A stretch of 64,000 nt of DNA from Clostridiales bacterium Firm_08. Lineage in GTDB: Bacteria > Bacillota > Clostridia > Oscillospirales > QAKW01. The notes under the pieces are model-generated. The model saw only the letters and a program-made list of their open reading frames with translations, searched no databases and was not told the origin of the DNA. The DNA is taken from contig LVAN01000013.1 of assembly GCA_001604045.1 (NCBI GenBank), positions 22,179 through 86,178 of the forward strand. Direction: 5' to 3'. Below, in pieces: positions 10,575-20,679 of the stretch; position 1 is the first letter of the stretch; the number at the start of each line of letters is the position of its first letter. The position numbers and the translations under genes were made by a program.

Positions 10575-10729
10575 AGTATGATCGTCCTTTCTGTTGTTGT
10601 GTCTTCATTATAACGTCCCCGGCGCGCGGAAAATAAAGGTTTTTTGCTTGTTTTTAAGATTTTTGTTTCGGTTGACGGATCGCCGCCCGTTTGGTATAAT
10701 TAAACCGGAACAAAAAAGGGGGGACGGCT

Positions 10730-11548
10730 ATGATCCGTGTGGAAGAAAAACAGTTGATCGGCAAACGGCCCGATCAGCGGCTGTGCGAGGACGGCATTTT
10801 TGTCGGCGAGCATTTCGCCGCCGTCGTGGACGGCGTGACAAGTAAAGGCGTGCGCCGCTGGCGGGACGGGCTGTCCGGCGGAGGGCTTGCCAAAGAGATC
10901 GTTCTGGAAACGCTCGCCGCGATGCCCGCTGACGTGTCCTGCGAAACGTTTTTCGACAAATTGGACAAAGCGCTTCGCGACGCCTGCGGGGATATCATAT
11001 CGGAAAATGAGCCGCAGGAGCGGCCCCGCGCCTGCGTCGCGGCGTATAGCCGGTACCACCGGGAGATCTGGCTGCTCGGGGACTGCGCGTTCATGGTCAA
11101 CGGCCGCCTGTTCACCAATGGCAAACCGATCGACGACATCTTGTCCGGCCTTCGGGCGATGGTCATCGAGGAAGCGCTCAAAAAGGGGATGACCGAACAG
11201 GAGATCGCGGCGAACGACGTCGGCCGGGCGGCGATCGCGCCCTTTTTCAGAACGCAGTTTTCCTTTGAAAACGATCCGCGTTCTTATTTCGGCTACGGCG
11301 TGCTCAACGGACAGGGGGTCGCGCACGATCTGATCATCCGCCATGCTGTCGCCCCGGGCGATACCGTCGTGCTGGCAAGCGACGGGTATCCGGTGCTTTG
11401 CGACACCCTCGCCGAAAGCGAGGCCAGACTTGCCGAACTTCTCGCGAAGGATCCGCTTTGTTTCCGCGCTAACCGCACGAGCAAGGGTGTTCTGCCCGGC
11501 AACCGCTCTTTTGACGACCGGGCGTATCTGAAGTTTGTTGTGGAATGA
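10730..11548 (+). CDS. PP2C-like protein phosphatase family protein
   Basis: 272 aa; FAAVVDGVTSKG, LLGDCAFMVNG, VVLASDGYPVL resemble PP2C acidic motifs. Confidence 0.5.
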   Translation: MIRVEEKQLIGKRPDQRLCEDGIFVGEHFAAVVDGVTSKGVRRWRDGLSGGGLAKEIVLETLAAMPADVSCETFFDKLDKALRDACGDIISENEPQERPRACVAAYSRYHREIWLLGDCAFMVNGRLFTNGKPIDDILSGLRAMVIEEALKKGMTEQEIAANDVGRAAIAPFFRTQFSFENDPRSYFGYGVLNGQGVAHDLIIRHAVAPGDTVVLASDGYPVLCDTLAESEARLAELLAKDPLCFRANRTSKGVLPGNRSFDDRAYLKFVVE

Positions 11549-11562
11549 TTTTCAGGAAGAAC

Positions 11563-11589
11563 AGCCCCGCAAGCGTCGCTTGCGGGGCT
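11563..11589. terminator. Bidirectional terminator between convergent genes
   Basis: agccccgcaagc-gtc-gcttgcggggct. Confidence 0.8.
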
Positions 11590-11606
11590 TTGCGTTTTCC
11601 GGAGGG

Positions 11607-12968
11607 TTATTTCCAGCCTGTCGCTTTGCTGATCGCGGTCTGCAGCGTTTTCGCCCAGACCTTGTGCCCGGTGATATTGGGATGCCCCAGCGCCTTTTGT
11701 TCGGCGGTGAGTTTTTCGATCTGCACATAAGTCACGTTGTTCATCGAGGCGGCCAGCGTCTTGTAAACGCCCGAATAGTCCGGCGTGTGCGGGTTGAACA
11801 GCAGAAAGATCTGCGCCTTGGGGTATGCCTTGCGGACCTCCGCCAAAAACGCGCCCATCGTCTCTTTCATCTCCGCCTCGGAGACGCCCACCGTGGCGTC
11901 GTTGCCGCCGGCGTTGATGACGACGACGTCCGGCTGGTATTTGGAATAGTCCCATTTGAGGGAGGAATTGTAGATATCGGCGTAGCGGAACATCTGGGGG
12001 ATCGTCTTATTCGAATCGCCGCCGTTGTTGCGGACGATGCCGCGCCCGGACACCGCGACGACCTGCATTTCGGCGTCAAACGCCTCCGCTGTCAGCGCGG
12101 CGAAGGTGACGGTACCGTCCTCGGTCAGCGTGCTCCACTTCGCGGTGGAGGCGTTCGCGATCGCGCCGTAGCCGACGGTCAGCGAGTCGCCGATGAACTC
12201 TATTTTCCGCATTTTCGCGGCGGGCGGCGTCAGTTTTTTGCCGCCTTTCGTCAGCGTCAGCGAATACAGCCCGCAGGATGAGGAGCGCGCGTTGGTCCGC
12301 TTGACGACGCGGATGGTGTGGTCGCCTTTTTTGAGTTTGGACGCGAGCGTGACGGTGGGCATATCATCGGTGATCATAACAGACGTGCCCTTGCCGCCGT
12401 CGACATAGACTTTGATGTACGCCACGTGATCCGCGGCGCTTTCTTTGGAGGCATAATTGTTTTTGGAAACAAAAATGGCTTCCGCGCCTGTGCCGTTGAA
12501 GGAAAACTCAAACCCGGAGGCGGTCATATTGAACCAGTAGGTGTCGTTTTCGACGTAAGTCCGCCCGAACCAGCGCACCTCGCTGCCGAGATCATATTCC
12601 AGTTCGTCCCCCAGCGGCTGCGCCGTTTCTTTTTGTGTCGTTTTCGGAGTCTGCTCGTCGCTTGCGGCGGGATCTTTTTTGTCAGGGACGGACGTATCGG
12701 ACGGCGTTTGCTGTTCCGCCGTTCCGGCGGGCGTTTTGGTATCGCCGGAAGGCGTCTTGCCGGTCGCGCTGTCATCCGACGGCGCGGCCTGTTCCGTCGT
12801 CTGCGCATTTTCCGTTTCCGTCGTCTGCTGCCCGGACTGCTCCGCGCTCTGCGTTTCCGGGACGTTTTTTCGATAGGTGGAGACGAGCTCCTCCTCTTGC
12901 GGCGCGCGGCAAGAGGCAAGCGAAAGGATCAACGCGAGCATCAGCGTCAGCGTTACAAATTGTTTCAT
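11607..12968 (-). CDS. SGNH/GDSL hydrolase lipoprotein (CE2-like esterase)
   Basis: Lipobox LASC; low-complexity T/E/P linker; EFIGDSLTVGYGA (GDS) and NAGGNDA motifs. Confidence 0.85.
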   Translation of the reverse strand: MKQFVTLTLMLALILSLASCRAPQEEELVSTYRKNVPETQSAEQSGQQTTETENAQTTEQAAPSDDSATGKTPSGDTKTPAGTAEQQTPSDTSVPDKKDPAASDEQTPKTTQKETAQPLGDELEYDLGSEVRWFGRTYVENDTYWFNMTASGFEFSFNGTGAEAIFVSKNNYASKESAADHVAYIKVYVDGGKGTSVMITDDMPTVTLASKLKKGDHTIRVVKRTNARSSSCGLYSLTLTKGGKKLTPPAAKMRKIEFIGDSLTVGYGAIANASTAKWSTLTEDGTVTFAALTAEAFDAEMQVVAVSGRGIVRNNGGDSNKTIPQMFRYADIYNSSLKWDYSKYQPDVVVINAGGNDATVGVSEAEMKETMGAFLAEVRKAYPKAQIFLLFNPHTPDYSGVYKTLAASMNNVTYVQIEKLTAEQKALGHPNITGHKVWAKTLQTAISKATGWK

Positions 12969-13076
12969 AAGATCTCCTTCCTGTCAGACTTCAGACAGAG
13001 AAATGAAAAGATGATAAACCATACTATTCTAAAATAATTATATACCTTTTCGTTACAATTGTCAAAGGCAAAAATA

Positions 13077-13112
13077 AAAGGAACCGAAGGCACAAAGCCT
13101 TCGGTTCCTTTT
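13077..13112 (-). terminator. Terminator after pnp
   Basis: aaaaggaaccgaaggc-acaaa-gccttcggttcctttt. Confidence 0.85.
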
Positions 13113-13119
13113 CTCTCTT

Positions 13120-15234
13120 TTATTTATCCTGTTTTTTCTGCATATCCAGCAGGGCGTCTTTGCGGGAGAAGTTGTAGCGGCCTTTGCTGTCGATCTCCAT
13201 AAATTTGACCATGATCTCGTCGCCTTCGGTCAAAAGATCTTCCACGCGCTCGACGCGCTTGGTGTCCAGTTTGGAGATATGCACCAGACCCTGTTTTCCG
13301 GGCGCGATCTCGACGAACGCGCCGATCTCGATGATCTTGACGACCTTGGCGCGGTAGATCTCGCCGGGGACCGGTTCGAACACTATGCCCTCGATGATCG
13401 CCTGCGCGGCGTCGGCGGCGGGTTTCTGGGTGGCGGCGATGAACACCGTACCGTCGTCCTCGATGTCGATCTTGGCGCCGGTGTCGGCGACGATCTTTTG
13501 AATGACCTTGCCGCCCGTGCCGATGACCTCGCGGATCTTGTCGGGATCGATCTTCATAATGGTGATCTTGGGCGCGTGCTCTTTGACGTCGTCACGCGGC
13601 TTGTCGATCGCTTTGAGGATGACGTTGTCGATGATATGATACCGCGCGTCGCGGGTCTTGTGGATGGCTTCCGCGATGATCTCGCGGGTAAGTCCGTCCA
13701 CCTTGATGTCCATCTGGATGGCGGTGATGCCCTTTTTGGTGCCGGCGACCTTGAAGTCCATATCGCCGAAAAAGTCCTCGATGCCCTGGATGTCCACCAT
13801 CGTGACGAAGGAGCCGTCCTCTCTCGTGATCAGACCGCAGGAGATACCGGCGACCGGCGCCTTGATGGGAACGCCGGCGTCCATCAGCGCCAGCGTCGAT
13901 CCGCAGACCGAACCTTGCGAGGTGGAGCCGTTGGAGGTCAGCACGTCGCTGACCAGGCGGATGGTGTAGGGGAACTCCTCGCTCGTCGGGATGACGGGCA
14001 GCAGCGCGCGCTCGGCGAGGGCGCCGTGACCGATCTCACGCCGGCCGGGGGAACGCGCCGGGCGCGCCTCGCCGGTGGTGAAACTCGGCATATTGTAGTG
14101 GTGGATGTAGCGTTTGGAGGTTTCGCTGTCGATGCCGTCGAGGATCTGCTCCTCGCTGATCAGACCCAGCGTGGCAACGGTCAGCACCTGCGTTTTGCCG
14201 CGGGCGAACATACCGCTGCCGTGCGCGGTGGGCAGGATATCCGCCTCGGCGTAGAGTTCCCGCATATCGTCAAGACCTCTGCCGTCAACGCGCTTGCCCT
14301 CTTCCGAGATCCAGGCGCGCACCGTCATCTTTTGAAGTTTGTACATACATTCGTCGATCATCGCGCCCGCTTCGGGGCACTTCTCGTCGAACTCGGCGTG
14401 GACTTTCTTGTAAAGCGCGGCGATGTTCGCGTCTCTCGTGACCTTGTTCGCGTCGTCCAGCGCCGCTTTGAGATCGGTCTCGATGAACGCCTTGATCTCC
14501 TCATAGAGATCGTGATCGACGGCGCAGGAGGTAAAGGTGAATTTCTCTTTGCCGATCTCGGCGACGATGCCGTTGATGAACTCCACGAGTTTGACGTTTT
14601 CCGCGTGACCGGCCATAATGCCCTCGATCATCACGTCCTCGTCGACTTCCTTCGCGCCCGCCTCGATCATCGTGACCTTGGAAGCGGTGGAGGCGACGGT
14701 GACCGCCATCTCGGATACGGCGCGCTGTTCGGCGGTGGGATTAAAGACGTACTTGCCGTCTATCAGGCCGACGCTGACGCCGGCGATGGGGCCGCCGAAC
14801 GGGATGTCGGAAATGGACAGCGCGATGGAGGCGCCGATCATGCCGACGATCTCGGGGATGGAATCCTCATCCACGCTCATAATGGTGAGGGCGACGTTGA
14901 CGTCGTTTCTCATATCCTTGGGGAAAAGCGGGCGGATGGAACGGTCGATGACACGGCCGCTCAGCACCGCTTTCTCGCTCGGTCTGCCCTCTCTCCTGAG
15001 AAAGCCGCCGGGGATCTTGCCCGCGGCGTACATCCGCTCCTCAAAGTCCACGCTGAGCGGGAAAAAGTCGATGCCCTCTCTGGGCTTGGCGGACGCCGTC
15101 GCGGTGGCGAGCACCACGGTGTTGCCGTACCGCACCAGGGCGGATCCGCCGGCAAGCTGCGCGTACTTGCCGGTCTCCACGGTCAGTGTCCTGCCGGCAA
15201 GTTCTGTTTCGAACTTTTTGTAGTTCTCGTACAT
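13120..15234 (-). CDS. pnp: Polyribonucleotide nucleotidyltransferase (PNPase)
   Basis: Two RNase PH domains (KTQVLTVATLG, GRREIGHGALAERAL), KH and S1 domains; start moved to MYENYKKFETELAGRTL. Confidence 0.96.
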   Translation of the reverse strand: MYENYKKFETELAGRTLTVETGKYAQLAGGSALVRYGNTVVLATATASAKPREGIDFFPLSVDFEERMYAAGKIPGGFLRREGRPSEKAVLSGRVIDRSIRPLFPKDMRNDVNVALTIMSVDEDSIPEIVGMIGASIALSISDIPFGGPIAGVSVGLIDGKYVFNPTAEQRAVSEMAVTVASTASKVTMIEAGAKEVDEDVMIEGIMAGHAENVKLVEFINGIVAEIGKEKFTFTSCAVDHDLYEEIKAFIETDLKAALDDANKVTRDANIAALYKKVHAEFDEKCPEAGAMIDECMYKLQKMTVRAWISEEGKRVDGRGLDDMRELYAEADILPTAHGSGMFARGKTQVLTVATLGLISEEQILDGIDSETSKRYIHHYNMPSFTTGEARPARSPGRREIGHGALAERALLPVIPTSEEFPYTIRLVSDVLTSNGSTSQGSVCGSTLALMDAGVPIKAPVAGISCGLITREDGSFVTMVDIQGIEDFFGDMDFKVAGTKKGITAIQMDIKVDGLTREIIAEAIHKTRDARYHIIDNVILKAIDKPRDDVKEHAPKITIMKIDPDKIREVIGTGGKVIQKIVADTGAKIDIEDDGTVFIAATQKPAADAAQAIIEGIVFEPVPGEIYRAKVVKIIEIGAFVEIAPGKQGLVHISKLDTKRVERVEDLLTEGDEIMVKFMEIDSKGRYNFSRKDALLDMQKKQDK

Positions 15235-15355
15235 AAAATTTCCTCCTTTTTGTTTCGGGAGGCAGGATTTTAGCACTTAAATCCGCGCAAAAATCGCGTT
15301 TTTGCGTACATTTAACTGCTAAAAATGCCCGCTTCCCCGTTTTAAAATGTACAAT

Positions 15356-15385
15356 CAGGCACAGAACGGGATCGTTCTGTGCCTG
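15356..15385 (-). terminator. Terminator hairpin after rpsO
   Basis: caggcacagaacg-ggat-cgttctgtgcctg. Confidence 0.75.
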
Positions 15386-15394
15386 AGAGCTGCC

Positions 15395-15661
15395 TTATTT
15401 TCTGATGCCGAGTTTTTCGATGATCGCGCGGTAGCGGTTGATGTCCTTCTTGGTCAGATAGTTGAGAAGGTTACGGCGGTTACCGACCATTTTGAGCAGA
15501 CCTCTGCGCGAATGGTGATCGTGCGGGTGCTGTTTGAGATGCTCGGTAAGCTCCGCGATCCGCCTGGTCAGGATCGCGATCTGGACCTCCGGCGAACCGG
15601 TGTCCGTCTCGTGCAGTCTGTTGTCTTCGATGACTTGTTTTTTCGTCTCTTGCGTAATCAT
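15395..15661 (-). CDS. rpsO: 30S ribosomal protein S15
   Basis: 88 aa; [36 protein letters not shown]. Confidence 0.97.
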   Translation of the reverse strand: MITQETKKQVIEDNRLHETDTGSPEVQIAILTRRIAELTEHLKQHPHDHHSRRGLLKMVGNRRNLLNYLTKKDINRYRAIIEKLGIRK

Positions 15662-15798
15662 TTCCTGATTACCACCTTTCTTTTATAATTCGGCCGTATC
15701 ACAGCGGACGGAAGGTGACCCCGATCCCCGTGGTGCGGTCAGATACCGATATATTATACTATACGATTTTCAAAATGTAAAGACTTTTTTAAAAAACT

Positions 15799-17157
15799 TT
15801 ATTTTCCGAGTTCACTGATATCCGGTTTGTCCTCTTCGGTGTAGGGCGCGACGTATTCCTGCGGCACCGCCGCGGCAAGATCCAGACGGGTCTCGAAAAG
15901 CGCGCTCGCGTCTTTGCGTCCGTTGCCGCTCAGGCGTACGGTGCGGTCTCTGCCGAGGATGGCGACGCAGCCGTTGCGGATCGCGATATCGTAGGCGTTT
16001 TCCGCGATCAGGGTGGGGGTGTTGAGGAACGGGGTGTCGTCAGCCACGAGACAGCCCGCGGTGTTTTTGCCCCAGCCGAACACCTTGCCGTCCTCCGTCA
16101 TATAAAGCGCGGTGTCGTCGCTCGCGGCGACCTTGCGCGCGTTCTCCCCGATCTTGACGAACTTCGCCGTGCCGTTGGAGGTGCCGTTGCCGCACTGGCC
16201 GTAGTCGGTGCGCCCGCAGGTGTAGACGTCGCCGTTCTGTGCCATCACGACGGTGAAGTAGTTGCCGACGGCCGCGCCGCCGACGCCGCTCATCACTTTG
16301 ATCGGCGCGGAGGAATTGTTCATCGTGCCGTCGCCGAGCTGGGAGTCGCCGTTATCGCCCGCCGCGTACAGATTGCCGTACGTGTCGATAAACATCGCGT
16401 GTGTCGTGCTGCCGATGGCGGCGGTCATATTTTCCCGGATAAAGACCGGCGAGGTCTTGTGGCGGTTGGAGGTGTCGCCGAGTTGTCCGTACTCGTTGAA
16501 CCCAAAGGCGTACAGATCCTTGTTGTTGGTGATATAATACAGAGAATTGCCGCTGCAGTAAAAGTCGGAAACGCCGGTGGCGATGACGCCGCCGTATTTG
16601 CGGGTGTGACTGTCATATTTCATAAAGGGGAACTGCCCTTCCATATACAGTCTGCCGTCCTCGCCGAGATGGATGTCAAGCACGCTCTCGCCGCCCAGCG
16701 TCGCCTGCGCGGCGCGCAGCGTTTTGCCGTAGCGGAAGGTCCATTTCTGCTCCGTCGTATCCGGCGCCGTCTCTACGGTGTCGAAGGAGAACCATTCGTT
16801 CCTGCCGTTGCGGATGGCGAAGGTATCGCCGTACCGCTGTATCTCCACCGGCAGATAATTATACGCTTTCTGCTCCCCGCCGGACGAGAGGACGGAAGTA
16901 TAGGTCGATTTGAGATCATATCCGCCGTTTTTCATCGCCTTGACGCGCTGTCTGGGCAGGATGTAGGAGGTCAGCAGGAGCGCGCCCGCCGCCAGACAGA
17001 GCAGCGTGAGGATAACGGAATTGCGGCGGCGTTTTTTCAGCAGTTTCCAGGTGCGTGAGGTCTTGACACGCTTCAGATTGGCGCTCATAATGAGCGCGCT
17101 GATAAAGAATACGACGGAAAGGATCAGCAAAAACGCCGCGATAATGATCAGGATCAT
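15799..17157 (-). CDS. RCC1-repeat protein with N-terminal TM segments
   Basis: RCC1-like repeats (LYAFGFNEYGQLGD, LYAAGDNGDSQLGDG, VYTCGRTDYGQCGNG, VFGWGKN). Confidence 0.8.
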   Translation of the reverse strand: MILIIIAAFLLILSVVFFISALIMSANLKRVKTSRTWKLLKKRRRNSVILTLLCLAAGALLLTSYILPRQRVKAMKNGGYDLKSTYTSVLSSGGEQKAYNYLPVEIQRYGDTFAIRNGRNEWFSFDTVETAPDTTEQKWTFRYGKTLRAAQATLGGESVLDIHLGEDGRLYMEGQFPFMKYDSHTRKYGGVIATGVSDFYCSGNSLYYITNNKDLYAFGFNEYGQLGDTSNRHKTSPVFIRENMTAAIGSTTHAMFIDTYGNLYAAGDNGDSQLGDGTMNNSSAPIKVMSGVGGAAVGNYFTVVMAQNGDVYTCGRTDYGQCGNGTSNGTAKFVKIGENARKVAASDDTALYMTEDGKVFGWGKNTAGCLVADDTPFLNTPTLIAENAYDIAIRNGCVAILGRDRTVRLSGNGRKDASALFETRLDLAAAVPQEYVAPYTEEDKPDISELGK

Positions 17158-17168
17158 ACTCTATTGCC

Positions 17169-18524
17169 TCACTTTTTCACGTTGATGTCGGACGTCGGGG
17201 AAAACTCCACCTTGCCCGGCTTTCCGAGCTGTCCGTAAGTGTTGTTGCCGCAGGTATAAAGCTGTCCTTTGGACATCAGCACGAGATGATCATGCGTGGC
17301 GGCGGCGCTGTCGACGCCGCTCATCACCTTCTGCGGCTCGGACTGGTTTTTGGTGTTGCCGATGCCGAGTTGTCCGCAGTGGTTCTGCCCCCAGGCGTAC
17401 AGCGTGTCCTTGTCGTCGATATACCAGCCGAACGCGCCGCCCGCGCCGATCGCTTTGACGCCGGTCGCGACTTCGTAAAAAGAGGAGCCCTTTTGTTTGC
17501 CGGAGACTTTGCGCCCGAGCTGCCCGCAGTTGTTGATGCCGCAGCTTTCCAGGTGGCCGTCCTCTTTGAGGATGAGGGAAAACTCATTGCCCGCGGCGAT
17601 CGCCTTGACGCCCTTCGCGATGATGACGGGCGTGGAGATCTGTGTTTCCGAAGGCCGGGCAAGCGCCCCGGTCTGATTGCTGCCGACGCCGATGACGGTG
17701 CCGTCGGTTTTGAGGATCAGGAGATGGCGGGCGCCCGGCGCCGCGTCTTTGGCGCCGCCGCACAGCCAGAGCGGTTTGTCATTGTTCGCGCTGCTCGCGC
17801 CGCCCATCTGACCGTTGGCGTTGTTGCCCCATACGTACAGATCGCCCGTGGTCTTGATGAATACACCGTAGGTGTCGGTCGCGGCGACCCTGGCGACGTT
17901 TTGCGCGAACTCCGTCTGATTGCCCGCCTCATCCAGTTCGTAGAGTTTGTTGTCCTGTTTGAGAACGTATACTTTTCTGCCGAGCTGCGCCACTTCTTTG
18001 GCGTTGGAGAGCGCCGCGCCCTTATCCTGCTGCGCCAGCGCGAGTTCATTATAGCCCCAGGTGTAGAGATCTCCCGCGGACGTCACGGCATAGGTGGAAT
18101 CCCGGCCGGAAAAGACCGCCGCGAGTTCGCCCTCCACCGTCGCCGGATAGAGCAGCTTGCTCTTGACGCTCGCGCCGATGCTGTTTTCGTAATTGCGGTT
18201 TTCCTGCCACTTGGGCACGCCGTCAATGAAATAGATGACGATCAGCGCGGCCGCGAGGGCCCCGATCAGGATAACGAACAGTTTGCGGGAAAACTTCGGC
18301 AGCGCGTGCACGCCGGAGCGGATGGGGTTGGTCTCCTTGCCGTCCTTGCGGCGGGAGGGCAGGTAGCAGACGAGCAGCATCCCTACCGGGCCGAACAGCA
18401 GACCGAGAAAGCCCCACGCGCCGGAGCGCAGTTTCATCTGCGCGATCCTCGCGCTGAAAAAGGTAAAGAAAACGGCGCAGACCGTCAGGATATATACGGT
18501 GATGATAAAAGGAACTACCGGCAT
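17169..18524 (-). CDS. RCC1-repeat protein with N-terminal TM segments (paralog of neighbor)
   Basis: YTWGYNELALAQQ, LYVWGNNANGQMGG, LYAWGQNHCGQLGIG, LYTCGNNTYGQLG; start moved to MPVVPFIITVYIL. Confidence 0.8.
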   Translation of the reverse strand: MPVVPFIITVYILTVCAVFFTFFSARIAQMKLRSGAWGFLGLLFGPVGMLLVCYLPSRRKDGKETNPIRSGVHALPKFSRKLFVILIGALAAALIVIYFIDGVPKWQENRNYENSIGASVKSKLLYPATVEGELAAVFSGRDSTYAVTSAGDLYTWGYNELALAQQDKGAALSNAKEVAQLGRKVYVLKQDNKLYELDEAGNQTEFAQNVARVAATDTYGVFIKTTGDLYVWGNNANGQMGGASSANNDKPLWLCGGAKDAAPGARHLLILKTDGTVIGVGSNQTGALARPSETQISTPVIIAKGVKAIAAGNEFSLILKEDGHLESCGINNCGQLGRKVSGKQKGSSFYEVATGVKAIGAGGAFGWYIDDKDTLYAWGQNHCGQLGIGNTKNQSEPQKVMSGVDSAAATHDHLVLMSKGQLYTCGNNTYGQLGKPGKVEFSPTSDINVKK

Positions 18525-18678
18525 AAAAAGGGTCTCACCTCTTTGATGAAAATAGTGACAGGTTCTCAAGGCTCTGCGGCAAAGTATGGCGGAAATTTTA
18601 CCTTTCAAAACCGCCTTGTCTTTATCGCGGGGCAGCCTAACATCACTATCTTACTAAATTTTTCCGAAAAAAGCAACC

Positions 18679-20679
18679 TTAAATATTTTTGCAGGTAAAG
18701 AAAAGGATCTGCCGGGTCTCCCCCGCTTTTTTGAGGCAGTCCGCCGCGGCGGCGGAGCGCGCGTCGTCCAGCGACGGGAAGGCGTCGTCTATCAGCAGCG
18801 GCGCGCTCTCCTCGCCCTCCACGATGTCCGCCAGCGACAGCCGCAGCGCGAGATGCGCCGCCGTCACCGTGCCGGAGGAAAAATATCCGAGCGGCCGCAG
18901 CGCGCCGTCCGCCAGGATCGCCAGGCGCATATCCCGGTCGATGGAGACGGTATCGTATTTGCCGCCGGTCAGCGCCGCCATATGCCGCCCGACCGCCTTT
19001 TTCAGGATGGGCGCGTAGTCCTGCTGCATCTGCTGCTGCGCGGCGGCAAGCCCTTCGATCGCGGCGTCCGCGACGTTTTTCCGGAAAGTCATCTCCTCGA
19101 TCTCACCGGCAAGGTCTGTCAGCGTTTCCTCCAGCGCGCGGCGCTGTCCGAGAAGGGTCTCCCGGCGCTGGGTCAGCGCGGCGGTCTCCGCTTTTTCACG
19201 CAGCAGGGAAGTCCTGCGGGCGCGCGCCTGTTCCAGGCGCAGTTCCACTGTTTCTTTCGGCATCTCCGGCGCCGCGGTCGCGACCGCGGCGTCCGTATCC
19301 GCTTTTTGTTCATATTCTTTCAGCCGGGCGGCGCACGCCGCCCGCTGCGCCGTTAGACTCGCGTACTGCGCCCGGGCGCGATACGCCGCGTCCAGCGCCG
19401 CGCGGTCTCTGACGTTTGCCCGCGCCAGCACCGGTTCCGCCCGCTCCCGCGCCTCCCGCAACGCGCGTTCGGCTTGCGCCAGCGCGTCACGGCGCCGGCC
19501 GAGATCTTCGACCTGCCGTTCATACTCCCGCCGATGCGTTTCCGCCGCCGCGAGAAACGCCGCTTTTTTCCGTCCCTCGGCGAGGGCGAGCCAGACGCCG
19601 ACGACGAACAGCGCCGCGGCGCCGACCAGAAACGCGTACGCGCGGAAAATAAAGCAGGCCGCGCCGCCCGCCGCCGCGGCGAGCATCAGCAGCAGTCCCG
19701 CCGCCGTCATACCGCTCCGCGGCGGGGGCGTTTGATCCGGCGCTTCCGGTTCCTCTCCCTCCGCCGCTTCCTTCGCCTGTTCATACCGCGCCTGAGCGCG
19801 GTCGATCTCCGCCAGCCGTTCGGCGGCGTCGGCAAGGGATCTCTCGTCCGCCGCCGGCAGATCGCGCAGGGCGCCGTCCAGTTCCTCGAGCTGTTGTTCC
19901 AGCGCCGCCCGCTTTTGGCGGCGGCGAAAGATCTCATATCCCTTATGCTGTTCCAAAAGGGCGGTCAGCCGTTCGCTTTCCCGCTCGGTCTCCGCGATGG
20001 CGGCGTCGATCTCCGCCTCGCTTTTTCCGGCCATCCCGTCCAGCTGGATCGTCAGCCGCGCGAGATCCTCCCGCGCCGCCGTCTGTTTTTGTTCGGCTTC
20101 ATAGAGTTTGCCGCCTTTGCGGCGAAGCGTGGCGTAGTTGGCGCGCTCTTTGACGAGCGCTTCCATCACTTTTTCAAAGGAGACGTCCTCGCTGCCCGTC
20201 GCGGCGAGATTTTGCATCGCGACCTCCATACGGTCGGTGCGTCCCGGCGCGTCGCCGTTCGCGCGCATGCAGTACACGTTGCGGAAAGTCTCTCCGTCGA
20301 CGCCGAGCAGGTATTCTCCCGGGGTCCCGGTGATCGGGATCTCGCCGTTCACGCCGAGCAGGCGCGCCTCTCCCCGTCCTTTTTCATCGGCGGTGCGCTC
20401 TACGCGGTATTCCGCGCCGTCCGCCGTTTCGACGATCATCGCCGCGGAGAGGCCGTCGTGACTGTCCCACGGCTGATACTTTTTAAGCTCGTCCGTTTCG
20501 ATCGCCGGATCACGGGTCCGTTTCTTTTCAAAGCCGTACAGGCAGAAGCGGATCAGATCCGTGATGGTCGTCTTGCCGTACTCGTTAGGGGCGCTGATGA
20601 CGGAAAGACCGTCCTTGAATTCTATTGTCTCTTTCCGGAACTTTCCGAACCTTTCGATCTCCAGGCGTTTGATATTCAT
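18679..20679 (-). CDS. AAA family ATPase, SbcC/YhaN-like, coiled coil
   Basis: APNEYGKTTITDLI Walker A-like; YFSSGTVTAAHLALRLSLADI signature; LLIDDAFPSLDD Walker B; operonic with an SbcD-like phosphoesterase. Confidence 0.8.
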   Translation of the reverse strand: MNIKRLEIERFGKFRKETIEFKDGLSVISAPNEYGKTTITDLIRFCLYGFEKKRTRDPAIETDELKKYQPWDSHDGLSAAMIVETADGAEYRVERTADEKGRGEARLLGVNGEIPITGTPGEYLLGVDGETFRNVYCMRANGDAPGRTDRMEVAMQNLAATGSEDVSFEKVMEALVKERANYATLRRKGGKLYEAEQKQTAAREDLARLTIQLDGMAGKSEAEIDAAIAETERESERLTALLEQHKGYEIFRRRQKRAALEQQLEELDGALRDLPAADERSLADAAERLAEIDRAQARYEQAKEAAEGEEPEAPDQTPPPRSGMTAAGLLLMLAAAAGGAACFIFRAYAFLVGAAALFVVGVWLALAEGRKKAAFLAAAETHRREYERQVEDLGRRRDALAQAERALREARERAEPVLARANVRDRAALDAAYRARAQYASLTAQRAACAARLKEYEQKADTDAAVATAAPEMPKETVELRLEQARARRTSLLREKAETAALTQRRETLLGQRRALEETLTDLAGEIEEMTFRKNVADAAIEGLAAAQQQMQQDYAPILKKAVGRHMAALTGGKYDTVSIDRDMRLAILADGALRPLGYFSSGTVTAAHLALRLSLADIVEGEESAPLLIDDAFPSLDDARSAAAADCLKKAGETRQILFFTCKNI

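Noticed and set aside
13279-15273. 664-aa ORF antisense to pnp
   Set aside because: Mirror of PNPase; no domain support
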